From: JABZIP01 sp052173355
GTDB taxonomy: Bacteria; Bacillota; Clostridia; Peptostreptococcales; Anaerovoracaceae
Assembly: GCA_052173355.1 (NCBI GenBank)
Contig: JBQMYS010000018.1
Coordinates: forward strand, 1-23,943
Direction: 5' to 3'
DNA: 23,943 nucleotides
The notes beneath the pieces were generated by a model. That model saw nothing but the letters and a program-made list of their open reading frames with translations, searched no databases and was not told where the DNA came from. This document shows, one piece after another, positions 15,886-22,765 of the stretch. Position numbers and translations under genes: made by a program. The stretch's first letter is position 1, and every line of letters starts with the position of its first letter.

Positions 15886-17511
15886 TTGAATTTAAAAAAT
15901 ATAAAAAATTTACTGTATCTGAATTTAATCTACACTATTGTGCCTGCTACGCTTGATAAACTGAGAAAAAAGAATAAAAATAAGAGTGTCAATGTGCAAG
16001 GGGCAATAATCAGGCAGCATCTTATTTTATCAGTTACGTATTTGATAATTTTTGGAGTCGGGGCGCTTATGCTCAAAGGCGATGAGGACAGATTTTTGCT
16101 ATTTGTGTCAACATTTAGTATATTTGCCGTTTTGCAGGGAGTATTAAGTGCATTTAACGTATTTTATGAAAGCAGCGATATGCAGGCTTATATACCGCTT
16201 CCTTTTTCCAATTTAGAAATTTTTACAGCAAAAATAATTAGCTGTTTTTTATCTATAGTTTATTTTATAGCACCGATATTATTTTATTGTATTTTTATTC
16301 AATTTAATTTTGCTCATCCTATATATCAAAGTATATTTTTAGGTATATTGTCGAGCATTATAATTGCATCAGCTATAATGTTCACATCAATAATTTTAAC
16401 ATATGCTTTAACGAAATTGCCGGCATTTAAAAAACACAAAAAAGTTGCAGTTTCAGTTATGACTGCGCTGGTAATGTTGGGAACAATTTTGATGTTAGTT
16501 ACGATAAATTCTTCGGTAATGTACGGAAATGATGCCGGAAATACGAGTTCATTGATACTGAAAATATCTTTGTCATTTGGATTTACAAAAGTGTTTTGGA
16601 TTTTTTTCGGACTTGCGGAAAATCCGTTTTCGTTTAAAGTTTTGATTCATTTGCTTGCGTGGATGTTGTTCATAGCAATAGAAGTGCTTATTTGTTTAAA
16701 AACGGTTATACCGAATATATGCGCAGATGCTACAAGTATGCAAACATTGATAAGCTCTGCAAAGAAGAAGAAGTTGATAACGAAAGGGAGTTCACTTGAA
16801 TCATCGTTGCTTCATTATCATTTGGGATTTTTGTTGGACACGCAAGTACTTATATCGTATTTGTTGATGCCGCCTTTAATGATTGCCATATCGCTTTTTC
16901 CAACTGTAGCAATTTTAAAAAGAGAGTTTAGCAGTGATTACATTTCATATAATTATATGCTGGTATGTGTTGTAACCGGTATATTTTATTCGCTGATTTC
17001 AAATGGCATGTTGAGTTTGATAATCATATCCCTTGATAAGGAAAATTACAATTTTATAAAATCCTTACCGTTTGATATGAAAAGATATATCCGATATAAA
17101 TTTTGGTTTTCATATATAATACAACAGGCAGTTCCGCAAATTTGTATGATAGTTTTGTCGGTATTTATTAAGTTACCTTTATTTTTAGCATTAAGTGCTA
17201 TGATTACATATGCTATAACTGCATTACCGTTATGTGCTAAATCTATAAAAAAGGACCATGAAAACCTTTTGCTTGATTGGACGAATGTAATTCAACTTTC
17301 ATATAGAGGAGGTTACAGAGCGGCTATAATCGGAAAGTTTTTCGGGGTATTGATATTTGGAGTAATTGCAGTGATAATTAGTGTTTCTATAGCGGAAAAA
17401 TCATCGTTTACTGTGATAATTTGCTTGATTACGGTAATATATGTATGTATTTTAGCTTATGCAGTTTTTTGTGTTAAAAAGGCTAAAAAATATTTTAACG
17501 ATAATTTATAG
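15886..17511 (+). CDS. Large ABC-2-type exporter permease
   Basis: The 541-residue product is an integral membrane protein with about twelve predicted hydrophobic helices in two halves. They are split by a soluble cytoplasmic stretch (about 280-310, rich in Lys and Ser), which suggests a fused double permease that works with a single ATPase dimer. The N-terminus starts with Lys-rich NLKNIKN and a basic loop. The gene begins at TTG with a strong ribosome binding site and lies 1 nt after the ATPase. It ends 21 nt before the AraC gene. No substrate-binding protein is encoded, so export is likelier than import. I assign the family from size, topology and context only, since the sequence has no strict motif. 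Confidence 0.85.
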   Translation: MNLKNIKNLLYLNLIYTIVPATLDKLRKKNKNKSVNVQGAIIRQHLILSVTYLIIFGVGALMLKGDEDRFLLFVSTFSIFAVLQGVLSAFNVFYESSDMQAYIPLPFSNLEIFTAKIISCFLSIVYFIAPILFYCIFIQFNFAHPIYQSIFLGILSSIIIASAIMFTSIILTYALTKLPAFKKHKKVAVSVMTALVMLGTILMLVTINSSVMYGNDAGNTSSLILKISLSFGFTKVFWIFFGLAENPFSFKVLIHLLAWMLFIAIEVLICLKTVIPNICADATSMQTLISSAKKKKLITKGSSLESSLLHYHLGFLLDTQVLISYLLMPPLMIAISLFPTVAILKREFSSDYISYNYMLVCVVTGIFYSLISNGMLSLIIISLDKENYNFIKSLPFDMKRYIRYKFWFSYIIQQAVPQICMIVLSVFIKLPLFLALSAMITYAITALPLCAKSIKKDHENLLLDWTNVIQLSYRGGYRAAIIGKFFGVLIFGVIAVIISVSIAEKSSFTVIICLITVIYVCILAYAVFCVKKAKKYFNDNL

Positions 17512-17532
17512 ATTGGTTTGCAAGGGGGGATT

Positions 17533-18774
17533 ATGCAAGAGTTTTATACTTTACAGTCACAGTATTGTTCGGATGTAGATATAAAAAAAATCTGCTCTTT
17601 TGATTATGAACTCATAGAAAAACCTACAAATTTTATATATCATCAAAGTCCCAGATTTATACTTATAAAAAAGGGGTCAGGAAAGTTTATGGTGGATACC
17701 GAACTTTATGATATAAAAAAGGATACTTTGCTTTCTATTTTGCCATGGGATTGCACAAAGGTGGTAGAAGTGTATGAGCCGTTGCAGTACGAAATCGTTA
17801 AATACAATTACGATGTTGTTGCGAGCATGCTCAGAGCGGTAACATATGATGAATTAGAAAAAATGCCCATTTTAAAAAAACTTGATATTTCACCTGTAAT
17901 TGAACTTGGAAAGCGTGATAAAGATGAAGTTGAAAATATATTTACGATACTTAAAAATGAACTGGGAGTGGAATCTGCGCTTGAAAAATTGGGAAAAGAA
18001 AGCTATTTTGAAATTTATGCATCATCTTTGATTTCTCAGCTTATAATAATTTTTTGCAGGGGCATAGATAAAACTCGCGTTTTTCCAAAGGTAATGGCAA
18101 AACCCGGAGATCAAAGAGCACTGATATTAAGATATATATACTTGCATTTAAATGAAAAATTAACGCTTGAGAAGCTTGCAAAGCAGTTCTTTATGAGCAA
18201 GGCATCAATCAGCAGGTATATATTTGATAGGACGGGGCTTTCATTTAATGCACTTGTCAACGAAATGCGAATCACAAAAACTACCAATTATTTGCTTTAT
18301 ACAGAACTTACGCTTGAAGAATTGGCGCCGATACTTGGGTATGTGGATGCCGCACATATTTCAAAGATGTTTAGTGCCAGGATGGAAGAAAAAATAGTTA
18401 GTTACAGACAGGCGCATGGAAAGGCGCTTCATGCGGGTCATATTTCTGAAAACAAGCAAGATTATAAAATCATAGAATATATAACGAAGAATTTTTCGGA
18501 AGACTTAAAAGCGGGAAGTGTTGCCGAAAAATTCAATATTTCAGTGATAGAGTTAAATAAAGCGGTAAAATCTCAAGTTACTAAAAGTTTTTATGATTTT
18601 TTGAACTTCCTTAGAATAAACAAGGCGTGTGAATTGTTACTTGAAAGTGAGCTTGATATTACGGAGATTGCCATTGAAGTAGGCTACAACACTGTCAAAA
18701 CGTTTAGACGAAATTTTGTTGAACAAAGGCACATAACACCTGCAAAATTTCGTGAAATGGTAGTAATGGAGTAA
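17533..18774 (+). CDS. AraC-family regulator with two tandem DNA-binding domains
   Basis: The 413-residue product has an N-terminal sensor half (about 1-190) with a cupin-like beta region (RFILIKKGSGKFMVDTELYD). Two separate AraC-type helix-turn-helix domains follow. The first is at about 195-297 (LTLEKLAKQFFMSKASISRY, then LEELAPILGYVDAAHISKMF). The second is at about 309-410 (LKAGSVAEKFNISVIELNKA, then ITEIAIEVGYNTVKTFRRNF). Most AraC proteins have just one. The start at ATG 17533 follows a GGGGGG run at 17524-17529; TTG 17518 adds only five residues. It is the last gene of the exporter block and is followed by a strong terminator. It probably controls the neighbouring protease and exporter; no binding site could be identified. 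Confidence 0.92.
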   Translation: MQEFYTLQSQYCSDVDIKKICSFDYELIEKPTNFIYHQSPRFILIKKGSGKFMVDTELYDIKKDTLLSILPWDCTKVVEVYEPLQYEIVKYNYDVVASMLRAVTYDELEKMPILKKLDISPVIELGKRDKDEVENIFTILKNELGVESALEKLGKESYFEIYASSLISQLIIIFCRGIDKTRVFPKVMAKPGDQRALILRYIYLHLNEKLTLEKLAKQFFMSKASISRYIFDRTGLSFNALVNEMRITKTTNYLLYTELTLEELAPILGYVDAAHISKMFSARMEEKIVSYRQAHGKALHAGHISENKQDYKIIEYITKNFSEDLKAGSVAEKFNISVIELNKAVKSQVTKSFYDFLNFLRINKACELLLESELDITEIAIEVGYNTVKTFRRNFVEQRHITPAKFREMVVME

Positions 18775-18786
18775 ATAAATAAAGTA

Positions 18787-18820
18787 AAAAACCACCGAGA
18801 GACACGTTTCGGTGGTTTTT
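18787..18820. terminator. Bidirectional rho-independent terminator between the AraC gene and rpsT
   Basis: A 12-bp stem has AAAA plus ACCACCGA (18787-18798) pairing with TCGGTGGT plus TTTT (18809-18820) around a 10-nt loop. The A run on one side and the T run on the other let it end transcripts from both strands. It lies between convergent genes. Confidence 0.92.
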
Positions 18821-18871
18821 AAATCTTTGATTTTGCATATTTAACTTATATGCTTGTGGGGACGGGTGAGA

Positions 18872-19141
18872 TTAGTTAGTTTTTGCTGCATTGAATCTTT
18901 TGTAAAGTCTGGCAACTTTTCTGGAAGCCGCATTTTTGTGAATTGTATGTTTAGATACAGCTTGCATCAATTTCTTTTCAGCAAGGCTTAACTTTTCTCT
19001 TGCTTCGTCCATTTTGCCTTCAGCAAGTGCAAGATCAAAATTTCGGATAGCCGCTTTCAGATGAGCTTTAACACGTCTGTTTCTTGCAGTCTTTTTGTTG
19101 ATAACTAAAATTCTTTTTTTAGCTGATTTAATGTTTGCCAT
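18872..19141 (-). CDS. rpsT: 30S ribosomal protein S20
   Basis: S20 is a primary binding protein of the small subunit that contacts 16S rRNA helices 9 and 44. The 89-residue basic, helical product begins with the universal MANIKSAKKRI and has the conserved KTARNRR and KNAASRKVARL segments. GGGGG (19151-19155) lies 9 nt before the ATG. The gene has its own promoter directly after the upstream PBP gene and ends at the bidirectional terminator. The leader contains inverted repeats, described separately. The call is certain. Confidence 0.98.
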   Translation of the reverse strand: MANIKSAKKRILVINKKTARNRRVKAHLKAAIRNFDLALAEGKMDEAREKLSLAEKKLMQAVSKHTIHKNAASRKVARLYKRFNAAKTN

Positions 19142-19183
19142 TTTTTATTTCCCCCACTTGGTTTTTATTTTTTGCGACATTTG

Positions 19184-19202
19184 AAATGTATCGCATACAT
19201 TT
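19184..19202. repeat. Palindrome over the rpsT transcription start
   Basis: AAATGTAT (19184-19191) and ATACATTT (19195-19202) form a perfect 8-bp inverted repeat with a CGC centre. It starts two bases past the -10 box (minus strand), so it covers the expected start site near 19198. The right-hand strand segment can also pair with GCGACATTT at 19174-19182, giving a competing hairpin. Confidence 0.7.
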
Positions 19203-19204
19203 TA

Positions 19205-19233
19205 ATTATATACCCTGCAATGTAAAATTGCAA
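19205..19233 (-). promoter_or_regulatory. rpsT promoter
   Basis: Read on the minus strand, the -35 box TTGCAA (19228-19233) and the perfect -10 TATAAT (19205-19210) are 17 nt apart. Transcription should start near 19198, giving a leader of about 57 nt. The -35 box lies within a TGCAAT / ATTGCA inverted repeat (19216-19221 and 19227-19232). There is no terminator between the PBP stop (19243) and this promoter, so read-through from the PBP gene is also possible. Confidence 0.75.
19216..19232. repeat. Inverted repeat overlapping the -35 box of rpsT
   Basis: TGCAAT (19216-19221) and ATTGCA (19227-19232) are perfect 6-bp inverted halves with a 5-nt centre. Their centres are 11 bp apart, about one helical turn, as for a dimeric repressor site. 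The right half covers most of the -35 box. It could be chance in AT-rich DNA. Confidence 0.5.
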
Positions 19234-19242
19234 GCACAATTT

Positions 19243-22200
19243 TTATAGCCAATCAGGTACCGTACTTGGAGCAGGTTCCGTATTTTGATTAGGAGTCTGC
19301 TCATTTCCCTGTGGCGGTGGCGACGGAGTTGCAGCAGGGCTTGATGTGTTTGCAGGAGGCTTTTGTTGCGAATCGGAACCCTGAGTGTTTTGAGTATTGG
19401 TATCTGATGAATTGCCGTTTCCCGATGAAGGATTTTCAGTATTTTCCGACGGAGTATTGCTTCCTGTGAACTTATATGAAGGAGAGTCGCCGGAAGTTGC
19501 GTACTGAGCGGGATTAGGGTTGTGTATAGGGCAATAGAAGTGCGGAACTTCATATTCTATATCGCCAACTCCCATGTAAGGTGTGTACGGACGTTTTGTG
19601 CCGGTAATGCTTCTTGTTGCATAGCAGGAAGGGGTAGAAAGAAAACCGCTCTCAACGCATATAGTCACACTTTGGTGCAAAGTGTCCGATGCTTTAGGCT
19701 GCGTGCCTTTTACAAAATATTCCGAATGTACGGTTCCCCTAGGGTCAAGACTGCTTAATTTTGTTGGAAGTTGACCGCTTTTGCTGTCTACGCTTACACT
19801 GATAATATTAGCAGGAGCAGGGTGGTATGATGCCGATTTAATCGGAGCGCAGACTTTTGTCATAATTCTGCCCCAAAGTTTTGCAGCGGCAAGGCTACCT
19901 TGATTTAATTCCAGATTGACGTCATTTCCAATCCAAACTGCCGCTGAATACTGGGGTGTGAACCCTACAAACCAAGTATCGTAGTTATCGGTTGTAGTAC
20001 CGGTTTTACCGGCAGCAGGTTGATTAGGTACCGACGCGCTGGCACCAAGTCCGTTTGTAACAGTTGTTCTAAGTACATCCCGCATTAGGAAAGCTACTCC
20101 GGGATCCATTACAGGAGTAGACTTGGAACTTCGTTCAATCAATATTTCACCTTTTCTATTTACAATTTTTGTAAAGGATATGGGCTCACTGTATTTACCG
20201 TCATTTACAAATGCGGCATATGCAGCCGACATTTCAAGCGGGGAAATTCCGTTTGTCATACCGCCCAGCGCCAATGCGGCGGGGTTTAAATCATTTGTTG
20301 CACCGTTTTCAACTATGGTTGAAATGTTAAGCTTTTTCATAAAAGCAAGAGAGCGGTGAACGCCAAGCTGATTAAATACTCTTACTGCAGGTACGTTTGC
20401 GGATTGTTCGATTGCCGTTCTCATGGTATATAGTCCCCTAAATCCGGGATACCAGTTTTTAGGCCATTGCTTCCCGCCCACTGTAAGAGGGGTATCGTCT
20501 ATGACACTGGCAAGTGTGAAGTAGTTGCCCATAAGAGCTGCGACACCGGTACTGTCTTTGAAATTCATAAGAGAGCCTGAATTTGCAGCATCGACAGAAG
20601 CTTGAAGGGCGGGACCGTATACGCCAATAGGTTTTACCGAAGATCCGGGTTGTCTAGGCTTGACAGCGCGATTGTATAAAAGGCGCCCAACTGTATTTCT
20701 GCCACCGACCATAGCTTTTATTCCACCGTTGAACGGATCGGTTACTACCACTGCTGATTGCGGCTGAATAACTTTTTGTTTTAAATCGTAAGCACTGCTG
20801 TCTATTATAATTTTATCACCGCTCTTTTTAAAAACTTCAGGATACTCTTTGAATAATCCTTTGCTCAATATTAGGTTTCCTTGAGTATCTCTTGTTTTGT
20901 ATTTTGAAGGTATGGAAATAGGAGAGCCGGATATGCTGTATAGTACATTCCCCTCCATGATATATAAATTTTTGAATTCCAAATTGTAGTCTGTTATATC
21001 ATTTACGTTTGTTTTGTAAATATTCAGTCTGCCACCTTTTAAAATTCTGACGGAGCCATCTTGATTTTCCTTGAATTCATCAGGTTGTAATACAAAATCA
21101 CCGTTGTTTTCAAAATATGTGCTGTGATTATACAAAAGCACGCGACCGTTATTGCCAAGGATATTACCGCCGGCATCTTTTTTTATATTGGTGATACTAG
21201 GAAAGTTTGCGCTGTTGCCCAATTCGTCTTCAGCGGATTTTTGTATTCTGGTGTTTAAAGTGGTGTAAATCTTAAGACCGCCTGAGTAAATCATCTGGTT
21301 TGCATCTTCTTCAGATTTGCCGGCTTCGTCTATCAATGCCTGAATAGCCTGATTAACCACATAGTCCGAAAAGTACGAGGAAGATGCGACAGAAGTGTTG
21401 AAGTGCGGTTTTATATGGGATTTGAAATCTGTCGCCATGGCGGTTTCGTATTCTTTTTCGGAGATTAAATCCTGCGCTTTCATAAGTGAAAGGCAGGTTT
21501 GTAACCTAGGTGTAGCGGTATCATTAAATACGTAGTAAAAATCTGTAGTTTTTAATATGATATTTTCATTATTTGTATCTGTAATATCATCGGGCGGGAT
21601 TCTTTTTATCCACGCATATGTATTAGGCGCTTTAGGTAGAGATGCCAGAGCGGCACATTCCACCAAATCAAGTTCGCTAACGTCCTTGTCGAAGTAGGTT
21701 CGGCAAGCCGCTTGTATACCGAAAGAGTCACAACCGAAATATATGGTATTTAGATAAGCTTCTAAAATCTCGTCTTTTTCCAAGTGCTTTTCGAGCAGGA
21801 ATGCGTAATAAGCTTCACGTATTTTTCTGGTTAAAGTTCGTTCTGTTCTTGAGTCCGACAGGTAAAGATTTCTGGCAAGCTGTTGAGTTATTGTACTTGT
21901 AGCGCCGATTCTACCGCCGGAAGTAAAGCTTTCTTTTATTGCTCCGAGTACACGAACAGGATTGAATCCATGATGCTTCCAAAAAGTTTTGTCTTCAATG
22001 GATATAAATGCATTTATTAAGTTACGCGGTAAATCTGCATATTCGATATTTCGTCTTGTGCCTTCTTTGTTGAAAGCACTGAGAGTGTCGAGCACTTCTC
22101 CGTTATCATCGTACAGAACCGAATTTTCGCTCAATATCGAGTAAATATTGTTGTATTCAATTTCAGGAGAATCTGCAATTACTTTTAAAACAAATAAACC

Positions 22201-22548
22201 AAGTGCAAGCGATGCTATGACTCCAACAGAAAATAAAGCAATTACAACTTTTTTAAATATTTTGAAACGTTTTTTCTTTTTCGGTTTTGGTTTTTTTGAA
22301 CTTCCGTTTTGAGATGAAGGGGTTTTGTTGTCGGTAGCCGTAACAGCTCCCTTTCTTTCGTTCAGACGATCCATTCTGGTCTTTCTGCGCGCTTCAAGTT
22401 CTTTTTTGTCTTTATCTTTTGAATGCAATTCAGCAAGGAAATCTTCCGCATTTGAATTGCGAATTTTGGTGTTTTCTTCGAATTTATTGAAAAAATCGTC
22501 AATTTTTTTTAGCCGTTCTTTTTCACTTGGGCTTAAAGGTTTTGCCAA
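19243..22548 (-). CDS. Class A penicillin-binding protein (bifunctional transglycosylase/transpeptidase, PBP1A type)
   Basis: This enzyme polymerises and cross-links peptidoglycan. Of 1101 residues, about 1-95 form a charged cytoplasmic tail ending in a Lys-rich stretch, and one membrane anchor follows (about 100-123). The GT51 transglycosylase (about 150-310) has EDKTFWKHHGF (catalytic Glu near 185) and GATSTITQQLARNLYLS. A long linker of nearly 290 residues follows. The transpeptidase has SSVK (nucleophile Ser near 636), SAN (716-718) and KTGT (848-851). A four-Cys C-terminal region comes next, then a tail rich in Ser, Thr, Pro, Asn and Gln (about 1016-1101). I choose TTG 22548 because AGGTGA (22557-22562) is 8 nt upstream; GTG 22560 would lie inside that site and add four residues. 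Confidence 0.95.
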   Translation of the reverse strand: MAKPLSPSEKERLKKIDDFFNKFEENTKIRNSNAEDFLAELHSKDKDKKELEARRKTRMDRLNERKGAVTATDNKTPSSQNGSSKKPKPKKKKRFKIFKKVVIALFSVGVIASLALGLFVLKVIADSPEIEYNNIYSILSENSVLYDDNGEVLDTLSAFNKEGTRRNIEYADLPRNLINAFISIEDKTFWKHHGFNPVRVLGAIKESFTSGGRIGATSTITQQLARNLYLSDSRTERTLTRKIREAYYAFLLEKHLEKDEILEAYLNTIYFGCDSFGIQAACRTYFDKDVSELDLVECAALASLPKAPNTYAWIKRIPPDDITDTNNENIILKTTDFYYVFNDTATPRLQTCLSLMKAQDLISEKEYETAMATDFKSHIKPHFNTSVASSSYFSDYVVNQAIQALIDEAGKSEEDANQMIYSGGLKIYTTLNTRIQKSAEDELGNSANFPSITNIKKDAGGNILGNNGRVLLYNHSTYFENNGDFVLQPDEFKENQDGSVRILKGGRLNIYKTNVNDITDYNLEFKNLYIMEGNVLYSISGSPISIPSKYKTRDTQGNLILSKGLFKEYPEVFKKSGDKIIIDSSAYDLKQKVIQPQSAVVVTDPFNGGIKAMVGGRNTVGRLLYNRAVKPRQPGSSVKPIGVYGPALQASVDAANSGSLMNFKDSTGVAALMGNYFTLASVIDDTPLTVGGKQWPKNWYPGFRGLYTMRTAIEQSANVPAVRVFNQLGVHRSLAFMKKLNISTIVENGATNDLNPAALALGGMTNGISPLEMSAAYAAFVNDGKYSEPISFTKIVNRKGEILIERSSKSTPVMDPGVAFLMRDVLRTTVTNGLGASASVPNQPAAGKTGTTTDNYDTWFVGFTPQYSAAVWIGNDVNLELNQGSLAAAKLWGRIMTKVCAPIKSASYHPAPANIISVSVDSKSGQLPTKLSSLDPRGTVHSEYFVKGTQPKASDTLHQSVTICVESGFLSTPSCYATRSITGTKRPYTPYMGVGDIEYEVPHFYCPIHNPNPAQYATSGDSPSYKFTGSNTPSENTENPSSGNGNSSDTNTQNTQGSDSQQKPPANTSSPAATPSPPPQGNEQTPNQNTEPAPSTVPDWL

Positions 22549-22556
22549 TTTATTAC

Positions 22557-22562
22557 TCACCT
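22557..22562 (-). promoter_or_regulatory. Ribosome binding site that decides the PBP start
   Basis: On the minus strand the hexamer AGGTGA matches the 16S rRNA 3' end and is 8 nt before TTG 22548. The GTG at 22560-22558, which would give the longest frame, is part of this hexamer and has only AAGG, 3 nt away, as a possible site. Confidence 0.65.
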
Positions 22563-22593
22563 GCCTTAAATAATTTAAGATAACATATTCTAT

Positions 22594-22602
22594 ATTATAT
22601 CA
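22594..22602 (-). promoter_or_regulatory. Extended -10 promoter for the PBP gene
   Basis: On the minus strand TGATATAAT forms a TGn extended -10 with a perfect TATAAT box (22594-22599). No good -35 hexamer is found at 16-18 nt upstream, as is common for extended -10 promoters. The leader to the gene would be about 40 nt. Confidence 0.6.
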
Positions 22603-22684
22603 TATTTAGTTTCTAAAATCATTACAAAATGAATACAAACCTTAAAAATGTTACCCCAAAAATTTTGTTATCGATAGCGTAATT

Positions 22685-22713
22685 TTGTATTGAAAATTAA
22701 GTGAGTATATAAT
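22685..22713 (+). promoter_or_regulatory. Promoter for the SLH surface protein gene
   Basis: The -35 box TTGTAT (22685-22690), a 17-nt spacer and a perfect -10 TATAAT (22708-22713) precede the gene by about 50 nt. It diverges from the PBP promoter about 90 bp away. The small palindrome TATCGATA (22669-22676) lies just upstream of the -35. Confidence 0.72.
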
Positions 22714-22765
22714 ATTATTATGAAGTTGAGAATAATATATAAAAAATCTACAGGAGAAAAGAAAA

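Noticed and set aside
18836..18854. GCATAT / ATATGC inverted repeat near the rpsT 3' end
   Set aside because: Only six AT-rich pairs with no T run; probably chance next to the strong terminator at 18787-18820.
19206..19553. Minus-strand 115-residue open frame at the end of the PBP gene
   Set aside because: It overlaps the PBP tail in another frame, runs across the rpsT promoter, and reads as low-complexity Leu/His/Arg.
22669..22676. TATCGATA as a DnaA or other replication site
   Set aside because: It does not match the DnaA box, it is a single short palindrome, and no origin genes are nearby.
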